A DNA stretch of 64,000 nt from JAXMAZ01 sp046350115 (GTDB lineage: Bacteria > Planctomycetota > Planctomycetia > Gemmatales > Gemmataceae). The translations under genes were made by a program, and so were the position numbers. This document shows positions 7,924 to 15,447 of this stretch, piece by piece. The stretch covers positions 28,421 to 92,420 of the forward strand of contig JAXMAZ010000032.1 of the NCBI GenBank assembly GCA_046350115.1, written 5' to 3'. Below the pieces are notes generated by a model. That model was not told the DNA's origin, did no database searches, and saw only the letters and a list, made by a program, of their open reading frames with translations. Position 1 is the first letter of the stretch. Every line of letters starts with the position of its first letter.

Positions 7924-8490
7924 TCAAAGCCCACCCGTTGCAACGGGTGGGCTTTCGGCAGCCTCCGGGCGGGCGCGGAAGTCCCACACCCAGGCGCCCT
8001 CGGCGGTGTGGTCCAGAATGTACCGGTACGTGTTCAACTGGTGACGTCGGTCCGAGATCGGGATCACCTTGCCCCGGACCGCCCACAGCTTACCGACCCA
8101 CCCGCGGTCCCGGGCCGCGAACCAGGCGTGCTTCTTGGCCAGCCCGGTCCACTCCCGCGGCACCTCACCGGGCGGCATCTGTGCCAGAAAGTGGACGTGC
8201 TGACCGCCGCAACTCAGGCACAGCAGTCGGGCCTTGAGGCCGAGCAACCGCTCGACGAGCGCGGCCCCGACCACCGGCCGCCACTCCCGGCTGAGCACCA
8301 CCGGCGGCTGCTTCAGCAGTTTCTTGCTCCGCTGCAACTGGCCGTCATACATCCCCCGCGGCGGCGGGTGCTTGTAATCCCCCTCGACGTGCTCGCGGTG
8401 GTGCCGGGTGCGGAACCCGCGGGGGTCGCCGTAGAGCCAGGCGCCGTAGGTGTGGGTGGTGCAATGGAACCACCGCGGCTCGTTGCCCAT
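7924..8490 (-). CDS. REP-associated tyrosine transposase (RAYT / Y1_Tnp-like), 188 aa
   Basis: This protein has the features of a single-domain HUH nuclease of the IS200/REP-transposase superfamily. The HUH motif is GGQHVHFLAQMP (His-Val-His), and the likely catalytic tyrosine lies in LNTYRYILDH near the C-terminus. The N-terminus THTYGAWLYGDPRGFRTRHHREHVEGDYK matches the pattern of planctomycete transposase-like proteins as I recall them. The gene is bracketed by two identical 30-bp palindromes (7926-7955 and 8504-8533), the expected substrate of a RAYT. Its last residues (SPPVATGGL) and its TGA are encoded by the left palindrome. ATG 8490 is the first Met after the right palindrome; longer forms would have to be translated through it. 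Expected activity: single-strand cleavage and strand transfer at REP hairpins. Confidence 0.78.
   Translation of the reverse strand: MGNEPRWFHCTTHTYGAWLYGDPRGFRTRHHREHVEGDYKHPPPRGMYDGQLQRSKKLLKQPPVVLSREWRPVVGAALVERLLGLKARLLCLSCGGQHVHFLAQMPPGEVPREWTGLAKKHAWFAARDRGWVGKLWAVRGKVIPISDRRHQLNTYRYILDHTAEGAWVWDFRARPEAAESPPVATGGL
7926..7955. repeat. REP-like perfect palindrome, copy 1
   Basis: A perfect 30-bp palindrome: AAAGCCCACCCGTTG followed directly by its reverse complement, flanked by GGAAGTTTC on the left and CGG on the right. The first base is also the last base (complement) of the RAYT stop codon. It is identical to copy 2. Confidence 0.95.
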
Positions 8491-8503
8491 ACTCGCTCCC
8501 ACG

Positions 8504-8533
8504 AAAGCCCACCCGTTGCAACGGGTGGGCTTT
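8504..8533. repeat. REP-like perfect palindrome, copy 2
   Basis: The same 30-bp palindrome as at 7926 (arm AAAGCCCACCCGTTG), lying 13 bases upstream of the RAYT start codon and 83 bases before sucC. Flanks are ACG and TACCCG. Confidence 0.95.
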
Positions 8534-8616
8534 ACCCGCCCCATGCTCGCCGAACCCCTCCCACCGGTCAACCGCCCACCGTATAACGCCCTCCACCGAA
8601 CCCCCCGGAGCCGCCG

Positions 8617-9813
8617 ATGAAGATCCACGAATATCAGGCCAAGGAACTGCTCGCCGCCGCCGGCGCCCCGGTCCCCCGGCATGTCGTCGCCACCACCCCG
8701 GAAGAGGCCGAGAAGGGGTTCATGGAGCTCGGCGGCACCGGGGCCATGATCAAAGCCCAGGTGCACGCCGGCGGCCGCGGGGCCGGCCAGCTCGACGGCT
8801 ACCCGTCCAAGCTCGGCGGGGTCAAGTTCGCCCCCACCCGGGAGAAGGCGGCGGACATCGCCAAGGCCATGCTCACCCACCGGCTCGTCACCAAGCAGAC
8901 CGGGCCGGGCGGGGTGCCGATCAACACCCTGATCGTCCAGGCGGACGCCGAGCCGGCCAAGGAGTTCTACCTCGGCATGGTGCTCGACCGGTCGATCGGC
9001 CAGCCGGTGCTGATGGCCTCAGCCGAGGGCGGCATGGACATCGAGGAGGTGGCCGCCCACAGCCCGGAGAAGATCTTCAAGGTGCCGGTCAGCCCGGAGA
9101 CCGGCCTCCTGCCGTTCCAGGCCCGGGAGCTGGCCTACCGGCTCGGGTTCGCCGCCGACCAGATCGACAAAGCGGCGTCCATCATGCTGGCCGTCTCCAA
9201 GGTGTACTTCGGCAAGGACGCCAGCATCGTCGAGGTGAACCCGCTGGCCGTCACCAAGAAGGGGGACGTGGTCGTCCTGGACGCCAAGATCGACTTCGAC
9301 GACAACGCCACCTTCCGGCACAAGGACGTCCAAGCCCTCCGCGACCTGGCCGAGGAGAACCCGACCGAGATCCGGGCGTCCAAGGCCAACCTGAACTACA
9401 TCCAGCTCGACGGCACCATCGGCTGCCTGGTGAACGGGGCCGGGCTGGCGATGGCGACGATGGACATCATCAAGTACCACGGTGGCAACCCGGCCAACTT
9501 CCTGGACGTGGGCGGCGGCGTCACCGCCGACGCGGCCATCGAGGCGTTCCGGATCATCCTGGCCGACCCGAAGGTGAAGGGCATCCTGGTGAACATCTTC
9601 GGCGGGATCGCCAAGTGCGACCTGATCGCCGAGGCGCTGGTGAAGGCCGGCCGGGAGGTCGGGTTCAAGGTGCCGGTGGTCGTCCGCCTGGAAGGGACGA
9701 ACGCGGACAAGGCCCGGGAGATCCTGAAGGGCGTGCAGACCGAGCTGCCGATGATCCGCCCGGCCGCCGGGCTGACGGAGGCGGCCAAGCTGGTGGTAGA
9801 ATTGAGCAAGTGA
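8617..9813 (+). CDS. sucC: Succinyl-CoA synthetase beta subunit, 398 aa
   Basis: The beta subunit of ADP/GDP-forming succinate-CoA ligase of the citric-acid cycle. The N-terminal ATP-grasp domain begins MKIHEYQAKELL and includes AQVHAGGRGAG, the nucleotide-binding segment. Then come VEVNPLAV (metal-binding region) and FDDNATFRH. The C-terminal ligase domain shows the succinate/CoA part: GCLVNGAGLAMATMD, FLDVGGG and NIFGGIAKCDLIA. Length matches the family. ATG 8617 follows GGAG at good spacing. The alpha subunit gene sucD, usually the next gene, is absent: a Uma2 gene follows directly, so sucD must lie elsewhere. Confidence 0.97.
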   Translation: MKIHEYQAKELLAAAGAPVPRHVVATTPEEAEKGFMELGGTGAMIKAQVHAGGRGAGQLDGYPSKLGGVKFAPTREKAADIAKAMLTHRLVTKQTGPGGVPINTLIVQADAEPAKEFYLGMVLDRSIGQPVLMASAEGGMDIEEVAAHSPEKIFKVPVSPETGLLPFQARELAYRLGFAADQIDKAASIMLAVSKVYFGKDASIVEVNPLAVTKKGDVVVLDAKIDFDDNATFRHKDVQALRDLAEENPTEIRASKANLNYIQLDGTIGCLVNGAGLAMATMDIIKYHGGNPANFLDVGGGVTADAAIEAFRIILADPKVKGILVNIFGGIAKCDLIAEALVKAGREVGFKVPVVVRLEGTNADKAREILKGVQTELPMIRPAAGLTEAAKLVVELSK

Positions 9814-9833
9814 CGCACGGCGAGGGCGACGAC

Positions 9834-10424
9834 ATGGCGGCCCCGATCACCACCCCGATGACGGCCGAAGAGTTCTTCGACTGGGCCAACCGGCCGGAGA
9901 ACGCCGGCCGTCGGCTCGAACTGAATGCAGGGGAGGTCGAGGAGATGCCGTCGCCCGGAGAGGCTCACGCCCTCGTCTGCTGGCTGGTGATCAAGCTGCT
10001 CACCGAGTACGTGGTCCGCCGGGGCCGCGGGCACCTGCTGACAAACGACTGCGGACTGATCGTCCGCCGTGGCCCGGACACGGTCCGTGGGCCGGACGTC
10101 ATGCTGTTTCTGGACGATCTGACTTTGCAGCAAGCCCGGCGGGGGCATACCGATCGGACGCCCCCGCTGGTCGTCGAGGTCATGTCCCCGTCGGACACCC
10201 TGCCGAAGATTGGCCGACGAGTCGGCCAGTACCTCGACCGAGGCGCCGGCTTAGTTTGGGTGGTCGATCCGGACCTCCGGGCGGTCTACGTCCACAAGCC
10301 GGACGAGTACATGAAGGTGTTCGACGGGGACGACGAACTGACCGGCAATGGCGTGCTCCCCGATTTCTCCTGCCGGGTGGCCGACCTGTTCACCCTGCCC
10401 GGCCAGCCGCCGGCCACATCCTGA
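9834..10424 (+). CDS. Uma2 family (DUF820) PD-(D/E)xK-like endonuclease, 196 aa
   Basis: A Uma2/DUF820 protein with the PD-(D/E)xK nuclease-like core: RGPDVMLF supplies the first acidic residue, PPLVVEVMSPSDT the second, and QYLDRGAGLVWVVDPDLRAVYVH is the typical following strand-helix. The usual Lys before the Tyr is Arg here (GRRVGQYL), with a Lys slightly earlier (LPKI), so catalytic competence is uncertain. The family is greatly expanded in planctomycetes and cyanobacteria and its role is unknown. ATG 9834 follows GAGGG. A GTG at 9810 overlapping the sucC stop is an alternative start. Confidence 0.85.
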   Translation: MAAPITTPMTAEEFFDWANRPENAGRRLELNAGEVEEMPSPGEAHALVCWLVIKLLTEYVVRRGRGHLLTNDCGLIVRRGPDTVRGPDVMLFLDDLTLQQARRGHTDRTPPLVVEVMSPSDTLPKIGRRVGQYLDRGAGLVWVVDPDLRAVYVHKPDEYMKVFDGDDELTGNGVLPDFSCRVADLFTLPGQPPATS

Positions 10425-10439
10425 CCCCGAGGCCGGGCC

Positions 10440-11855
10440 ATGTCCGTCGCCCGCCTCGTCCCTCACGCGGCGGTCGGGCCGGGCCTGTTCGTCGCCGCCG
10501 CCGCCGCGTACCTCGGGCTGACGGCGACGGCCGGCCGGTTCCCGCACATCGACGAGGTGGCGTACAAGGCGGCCGGGTTCCACCTGGCCGCCGACGGCCG
10601 GTGGCACGCCCCGGAGCTGATCGGACTGATCCCGGCGGCCGTCCCGGTCGAGGAGTTCTGGGCCGGGTATCCGCCGGTGTACACCCTGGCGTTCGCCGCG
10701 GCCGTCTGGGCGGCCGGGATGGGCTGGCGGACGGCCGCCCTGTTCGACGCGGTCATCCACGTCGGGTTGGCGGCCACGGCCGTCTGGTTCACCGCCCGGA
10801 TCACCCCGGCCGGCCGTCGGGCGTGGGCCGTCGGGCTGGCCGCCTTAGCAGTCGGGACGGTCGGCCGGCCGGATGAACTTGGTATGACCTTCGGGCTGAT
10901 CGGGCTGGCCCGGCTGCGGACGGCCGATTCCCTTTGGGCGGTCGTGCGGGCCGGCGGCTGGCTCGGATTGGCTGCGGCCACCGCCCCGGGAGCGGCAGTC
11001 GTCCACGGGCTGATCGGGGCGATCGCAGTCGGCCGGGCGGACGCCCGCCGGGTGGGCGTCTGGGGGGTGATCGGGGCAGCGGTCGGGCTGGCCAGCCTGG
11101 CCCCGTATGAGCTGCTCCACCCGGGCGCCGTGGGCCAGTTCTTCGTTCACGCGCAGTCCTACGGGCGCGGATGGGCGGACGGGTTCGCCCAAGCCTGGCG
11201 GTTCGGCAAACACCCGCTGCTGATGGCCGTCGGGCTGTGCCTGGCGGCCGGCCTCACGGCGCAGACGGCCGGGCCGGGGCGGGCGTGGGCGGCGGGCGGG
11301 ATCGCCGGGGTGTTGATCGTCCTGGCCACGTCCCCGGGCCGGGTCACGTACCTCTGGTACGCCGGTCCGGTGCTGATCGCGGCGGTCGCCGGCTGGCCGA
11401 CCCGGGCGGCCGTCGGGGTCGCCGTAACCGCGGTCGGCATCGGGGCGGTGCCGACCGGGGTTCAGACCCTCGCCCTGCTCACCCTGCCGGCCGGTCAGGG
11501 GTGGGCGGTCAACGCGGCGGCGGTCCGAGAGGCGGTCCCGGCCGGGGCGGTCGTCGTGGCAGACGAGCACTGGTGGTCGCTGGCCGGACACGCCCGGGTG
11601 CTGGACGCCCACTTCGCCCGCCCGCCGGACTGGGACCGGGTCGACTACGGGGTGCTGACCGGCAACGGGTCCGGAGCGGCCGGGCAACCGCGGCTGCCGA
11701 CCAGTGCCGCGCTGCAAACCGAGTTGGCCGCCCGGTTCGTGGTCCGGTCCGACACCCTGAACGGCCGCCCACTCCGGGTCGCGGGGGTGCGGCTGACCAA
11801 CAGCGGGTACGGGTTCGGGGCGGTCGTCTGGGCACGCGCCGGCCCGCCTCCGTAA
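10440..11855 (+). CDS. Multi-pass membrane protein, GT-C glycosyltransferase-like, 471 aa
   Basis: An integral membrane protein with about ten hydrophobic segments. After the first membrane segment comes FPHIDEVAYKAAGFHLAADG: an Asp-Glu in the first extracytoplasmic loop, as in the ArnT/PMT (GT39/GT83-like) GT-C enzymes that use polyprenyl-phosphate sugars. A soluble C-terminal domain (about residues 345-471) is probably extracytoplasmic. Substrate is unknown. Similar proteins in planctomycetes are usually left as hypothetical membrane proteins, so the enzymatic call is tentative. It starts 15 bases after the Uma2 gene. Confidence 0.6.
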   Translation: MSVARLVPHAAVGPGLFVAAAAAYLGLTATAGRFPHIDEVAYKAAGFHLAADGRWHAPELIGLIPAAVPVEEFWAGYPPVYTLAFAAAVWAAGMGWRTAALFDAVIHVGLAATAVWFTARITPAGRRAWAVGLAALAVGTVGRPDELGMTFGLIGLARLRTADSLWAVVRAGGWLGLAAATAPGAAVVHGLIGAIAVGRADARRVGVWGVIGAAVGLASLAPYELLHPGAVGQFFVHAQSYGRGWADGFAQAWRFGKHPLLMAVGLCLAAGLTAQTAGPGRAWAAGGIAGVLIVLATSPGRVTYLWYAGPVLIAAVAGWPTRAAVGVAVTAVGIGAVPTGVQTLALLTLPAGQGWAVNAAAVREAVPAGAVVVADEHWWSLAGHARVLDAHFARPPDWDRVDYGVLTGNGSGAAGQPRLPTSAALQTELAARFVVRSDTLNGRPLRVAGVRLTNSGYGFGAVVWARAGPPP

Positions 11856-11988
11856 CCGGTCGGGTCGGTCCGACCGGCTCATCTCCCCCGACCGGAACGA
11901 TTTGACTGCCCCCCGTCCGGGTTCTAAACACCGGTAGGCCGTCCGGTCCGTCCCGGCGGCCGGCTTGTCCCCCCGGCCCCGGACTTTG

Positions 11989-12690
11989 ATGCCGATCGTC
12001 GCGCCGTCCCGCCTGGACACCACCCTGCCCGGGATGACCGCCCGCCAGGTGTGGCACGGGCCGGACCTCCAGTCTCACGCCCTGCTCGTCCTCACGTACT
12101 CCCGGTTGTACCTGCTGCCGGCCGGGTCGGTCGTCACCCCCGGGATGGTGGCCGCCGTCCGCGGGTCGGCGGACCCGGAGGCGGTGCTCGGCCGGGCCGT
12201 CGCCGCCGTCGAACTGGCCGCCATCCGCCGGGTGGTGGCCGATCTGACCGCCGACCGCCTGACCCTGGAGGTGGTCGGGGCCGGGGTCGGGTCGACCCGG
12301 GTGTCGCTCGCCTTCAAATCGGCGGAGGCGGCCGACGCGGCGTTCACCGCCCTGTGGAAGCGGATCGGGGACGGGTTCGACCTGACCCCGTACAAGCTGG
12401 AGGGGTGGGCGGCCGTCCAGGGGCCGGTGCTGGCCATGCTGGGTGTGGCCCTGGCCATGCTCGTCCTCGGCCTCGGGCTGAGCGGGCTGGAGGACTACGC
12501 CGCCGCCCAGGCGGCCCTCCCGGACGAGGAGCGGTCGGCCCTGGCCGTCGGCGTGCTCGACCCGCTGGCCGGGCGGCTGAACTGGCGGTGGGTGTGCGGG
12601 TTCGGGGGCGTCGTGCTGGCCGTCCTGCAGGTGTGGCTGTACCACCGGCTGACCGCCCCGCCGGCCCGGCTCGAACTGGTCCGCCGTTGA
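11989..12690 (+). CDS. Hypothetical protein with two C-terminal membrane segments, 233 aa
   Basis: I do not recognise a family. The N-terminal 140 residues are a soluble, mixed alpha/beta domain with TYSRLYLLPAG and VSLAFKSAEAADAAFTALWKRIGDGF, the latter reminiscent of PH-like membrane-protein domains. Two transmembrane helices follow (GPVLAMLGVALAMLVLGLGL and VCGFGGVVLAVLQVWLY). ATG 11989 is preferred to the upstream TTG because no ribosome-binding site supports the longer form. It ends 19 bases before the next gene and probably forms a pair with it. Confidence 0.6.
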   Translation: MPIVAPSRLDTTLPGMTARQVWHGPDLQSHALLVLTYSRLYLLPAGSVVTPGMVAAVRGSADPEAVLGRAVAAVELAAIRRVVADLTADRLTLEVVGAGVGSTRVSLAFKSAEAADAAFTALWKRIGDGFDLTPYKLEGWAAVQGPVLAMLGVALAMLVLGLGLSGLEDYAAAQAALPDEERSALAVGVLDPLAGRLNWRWVCGFGGVVLAVLQVWLYHRLTAPPARLELVRR

Positions 12691-12709
12691 CCCCAGGCCC
12701 GAGGTGGCG

Positions 12710-13150
12710 ATGCGCCGTGAGGAAGTGGACGACCTGTTCCGTCGGGTGCCCGAGGCGGACCACACCAAGGTGGTGATCGTCCTGGCCGGCGGGCAAGCGG
12801 TGAGCGTGGAAACGGTGTTCCAGGTGGGGCCGGACCTCCTGATCGTCCGCGGCCGGGAGGTCGGGTCGAACGACGAGGGGCGGGCGTTCTTCCTGCCGTA
12901 CCCAATCATCTCGTTCGTCAAGATGGAGCGGCTGGTCCGGCTGGAAGAGCTGGCCGGCATGTTCACCGGCGGCCAACTGCCGGCCGCGGCCCCGCGGCCG
13001 GCGGGAACCTCCGCCCCGGCCTCTGCGCCGGCCACCCCGCCGCCGGCCGGCCCGGTCCTGGACCCGACGGCCATCGCCAAGCAGAACCTGCTCGAACGGC
13101 TGCGGGCCGCCCGCACGTCCGGCGGCAGCCCGGTGTTCGGCAAGAAGTGA
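12710..13150 (+). CDS. Conserved hypothetical protein, 146 aa
   Basis: A cytoplasmic protein with a small beta-barrel-like N-terminus: VVIVLAGGQAVSVETVFQ, then LLIVRGREVGSNDEGRAFFLPYPIISFVKMERLV, an Sm-like or PRC-barrel-like strand pattern. A Pro/Ala linker and a basic C-terminus (LLERLRAARTS...GKK) follow. No known function. ATG 12710 has GAGG five bases upstream; a GTG at 12704 is possible. A strong bidirectional terminator follows at 13187-13221. Confidence 0.65.
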   Translation: MRREEVDDLFRRVPEADHTKVVIVLAGGQAVSVETVFQVGPDLLIVRGREVGSNDEGRAFFLPYPIISFVKMERLVRLEELAGMFTGGQLPAAAPRPAGTSAPASAPATPPPAGPVLDPTAIAKQNLLERLRAARTSGGSPVFGKK

Positions 13151-13186
13151 CGCGGCCCGGCCGGCCGGCCCGCCCATCCAGAGACA

Positions 13187-13221
13187 AAAAAGACCCCCGG
13201 ACGGCGTCCGGGGGTCTTTTT
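13187..13221. terminator. Bidirectional intrinsic terminator
   Basis: A 16-bp perfect stem (A5-GACCCCCGGAC, loop GGC, then its complement ending in T5) lies between two convergent genes. A and T tracts on either side allow it to work in both directions: for the 12710-13150 gene rightward and for groEL leftward. It is the clearest rho-independent terminator in the window. Confidence 0.93.
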
Positions 13222-13241
13222 GTTTGTCGGCCGCTCTCGGC

Positions 13242-14876
13242 TTAGTACATGTCGTCGTACCCGCCGCCGCCAGCGGCCGGCTTCTTCTCGTCCTTCGGCA
13301 GGTCGGCCACCAGGGCGTCGCTGGTCAAGAGCAGGGTCGCCACGCTGGCCGCGTTCTGCAGGGCGCTGCGGACCACCTTCGTCGGGTCGATCACGCCCTT
13401 CTTGACCATGTCCGTGTACTCGCCGGCACGGGCGTCGTACCCGTAGTTGGCGTCCTTGCTCTTGAGCACCTCGGCGGCCACCACGTTCCCGTCGTCCCCG
13501 GCGTTGTCCACGATCTGCTTGATCGGCGCCTTGCACGCCCGGACGACGATGTTGAACCCGATCTCCTCGTCGTGGCTCAGCCCCTCGGCCTTCACCCCGG
13601 TGCTGGCCCGCAGGAGCGCCACGCCGCCGCCCGGCAGGATGCCTTCCTGGTTCGCGGCCCGGGTGGCGAACATGGCGTCCTCCACCCGCATCTTCTTCTC
13701 CTTCACCTCGCTCTCGGTCGCCCCGCCGACGTTGATCTTGGCGACCCCGCCCTGCAGCTTGGCGATCCGCTCGCTCAGCTTCTCCTTGTCGTAGTCGCTG
13801 GTGGACTTTTCCAGCTCCCGCTGGATCTGGCCGACCCGGGCCTTGATCGCGTCCTTCTTGCCGGCCCCCTCGATGACGACCGTGTTGTCCTTGTCGATCT
13901 TCACCTTCTTGGCCCGGCCCAGGTCGGTCAGTTGGACGTTCTCGAGCTGGATGCCGAGGTCTTCAAAGATGGCTTTGCCGCCGGTCAGGATGGCGATGTC
14001 TTCCAGCATCGCCTTCCGCCGGTCGCCGTACCCCGGCGCCTTCACCGCGCACGCCTTGAACGCGCCCGGGTTCCGCACCTTGTTCACCACCAGCGTGGCC
14101 AGCGCCTCGCCTTCCACTTCTTCGGAGATGATGAGGATCGCCTTGCCCTGTTGCAGCACCTTCTCCAGCACCGGCACCAGGTCGCGGTTGCTGCTAATCT
14201 TCTTCTCGTAGATCAGGATGTACGGGTCGTCGAGTTCGCACTCCATCGACTCGACGTCGGTGACGAAGTACGGGGACAGGTAGCCGCGGTCGAACTGCAT
14301 CCCCTCGACGAACTCGTGGCCGGTGTCGATGGACTTGCCTTCCTCGACCGTGATGACCCCGTCCTTGCCGACCTTGTCCATCGCCTCGGCGATGATGGTG
14401 CCGATCTTGGCGTCCCCGTTGGCGGCGACGGTGGCGACGTTCTCCAGGTCCTTCTTCGACTTCACCGGGATGCTGGCCCCGGTCAGCTTGGCGGTGATCT
14501 GCTCGACCGCCTTCTCCATCCCCCGCTTCATGAGCATCGGGTTGGTGCCGGCGGTGACGGCCTTCAGCCCCTCGTTGAAGATGGCCTCGGCCAGCACGGT
14601 GGCGGTGGTGGTGCCGTCCCCGGCCACGTCGCTGGTCTTAGAGGCGACCTCCTTGACCATCCGGGCGCCCATGTTCTCGTAGTGGTCCGGCAGCTCGATC
14701 TCCTTGGCCACCGTCACCCCGTCCTTCGTGACGGTGGGGCTGCCGAACGACTTCTGGATGATGACGTTGCGGCCCTTCGGCCCGAGGGTGACTTTGACCG
14801 CCTTGGCGAGCTTGGCGATCCCCTTCTTCATGGCCTCGCGGGCTTCGGCGTCGAACGCGATCTGCTTGGCGCTCAT
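13242..14876 (-). CDS. groEL: Chaperonin GroEL (Hsp60), 544 aa
   Basis: The 60-kDa chaperonin subunit, full length. Typical blocks are visible: LGPKGRNV near the start, AGDGTTTATVLA (nucleotide-binding Asp), FDRGYLSPYFVTD, the apical APGYGDRRKAML, and EGILPGGGVALLRA. The C-terminal tail is GGGGYDDMY rather than the usual GGM repeats. ATG 14876 follows CGGAG at seven bases. The gene is directly downstream of groES on the same strand, with a REP palindrome between them, and ends at the bidirectional terminator. Confidence 0.99.
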   Translation of the reverse strand: MSAKQIAFDAEAREAMKKGIAKLAKAVKVTLGPKGRNVIIQKSFGSPTVTKDGVTVAKEIELPDHYENMGARMVKEVASKTSDVAGDGTTTATVLAEAIFNEGLKAVTAGTNPMLMKRGMEKAVEQITAKLTGASIPVKSKKDLENVATVAANGDAKIGTIIAEAMDKVGKDGVITVEEGKSIDTGHEFVEGMQFDRGYLSPYFVTDVESMECELDDPYILIYEKKISSNRDLVPVLEKVLQQGKAILIISEEVEGEALATLVVNKVRNPGAFKACAVKAPGYGDRRKAMLEDIAILTGGKAIFEDLGIQLENVQLTDLGRAKKVKIDKDNTVVIEGAGKKDAIKARVGQIQRELEKSTSDYDKEKLSERIAKLQGGVAKINVGGATESEVKEKKMRVEDAMFATRAANQEGILPGGGVALLRASTGVKAEGLSHDEEIGFNIVVRACKAPIKQIVDNAGDDGNVVAAEVLKSKDANYGYDARAGEYTDMVKKGVIDPTKVVRSALQNAASVATLLLTSDALVADLPKDEKKPAAGGGGYDDMY

Positions 14877-14918
14877 GAGTGCTCCGGTGCGCGGGTGGTT
14901 GTGGTGGGTGGAAGTCTC

Positions 14919-14948
14919 AAAGCCCACCCGTTGCTACGGGTGGGCTTT
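14919..14948. repeat. REP-like palindrome, copy 3, between groES and groEL
   Basis: The same element as the RAYT-flanking palindromes with one central change: 13-bp arms AAAGCCCACCCGT around TGCT. The flanks GGAAGTCTC and CGG match those of copy 1 (GGAAGTTTC, CGG), so the conserved unit is longer than the palindrome. It lies in the groES-groEL intergenic region. Confidence 0.93.
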
Positions 14949-14961
14949 CGGGGTTCTGCAC

Positions 14962-15258
14962 TTACTCGATGACGGCCAGCACGTCCTCTTCGTGCATGAC
15001 CAGCACTTCGTCCTTGTTCTTGCGGTCCTGGAACTCGTCCCCGGCCCAGGAGGTGAACAGCACCTTGTCCCCCTTCTTGAGCTGGAGCGGGGTGCGGGTG
15101 CCGGTCTTCTTGTTCAGCTTGCCCGGGCCGACGGCGACGATCACGCCCCGCTGCGGCTTCTTCTGGGCGGCGTCCGGCAGGATGATGCCGCCGGCCGACT
15201 TGGCGTCCGAGGCTTCGCGGCGGACGATGATCCGGTCGCCGATCGGTTGCAGGTCCAT
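14962..15258 (-). CDS. groES: Co-chaperonin GroES (Hsp10), 98 aa
   Basis: The 10-kDa co-chaperonin that caps GroEL. The start MDLQPIGDRIIVRRE, the mobile loop SAGGIILPD and the C-terminal YxxVLAVIE-like end are typical, and the length is standard. ATG 15258 follows CGGAG; the longer open frame upstream is non-coding leader. It is first in the groES-groEL operon. No CIRCE (TTAGCACTC-N9-GAGTGCTAA) is seen in the leader. Confidence 0.98.
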   Translation of the reverse strand: MDLQPIGDRIIVRREASDAKSAGGIILPDAAQKKPQRGVIVAVGPGKLNKKTGTRTPLQLKKGDKVLFTSWAGDEFQDRKNKDEVLVMHEEDVLAVIE

Positions 15259-15353
15259 CGCAGACTCCGACGGAACGGTAGACAGTTCGAGGTGCGGGGC
15301 TGATGCAACAACCGTGCCCACCAGACCGACATGATGAAAGATGTTGTGATCAA

Positions 15354-15367
15354 ATGACTTGCGTCAT
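15354..15367. promoter_or_regulatory. Dyad ATGAC-TTGC-GTCAT upstream of groES
   Basis: A short perfect dyad (ATGAC, four bases, GTCAT) in the AT-richer stretch about 100 bases upstream of groES. It could be an operator or part of a stress promoter. There is no direct evidence beyond symmetry and position. Confidence 0.25.
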
Positions 15368-15447
15368 CAACCGAGGCTGATGGGGGAACAGATTCTGCCA
15401 AGTTGGCTTGAGGCGAAACCCGGTCGGCTGTCGGTTTGGCAGAGGGG

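Larger units (their letters stand above)
7926..8533. mobile_element. RAYT unit: REP palindrome - transposase - REP palindrome
   Basis: Two identical 30-bp palindromes bound the 188-aa HUH transposase gene. The palindromes lie as inward-facing ends, each followed inwardly by CG. No target-site duplication is obvious and no second gene is inside. This is the arrangement described for REPtrons/RAYTs, where the protein mobilises short palindromes rather than itself. Confidence 0.7.

Noticed and set aside
7901..8086. Longer M20 deacetylase starting at 8086
   Set aside because: The extra 62 residues are translated REP palindrome and RAYT antisense/other-frame sequence; the family start is at 7900.
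9814..9833. sucD following sucC
   Set aside because: The next frame is a Uma2 protein; no alpha-subunit sequence is present in the window.
13224..14972. Long 582-codon open frame antisense to groEL
   Set aside because: It is the mirror of the groEL coding frame in high-GC DNA; the composition (His/Val/Leu/Asp repeats) is typical of a shadow and GroEL is unambiguous.
15259..15400. CIRCE operator for groESL
   Set aside because: No TTAGCACTC/GAGTGCTAA pair at N9 spacing on either strand.
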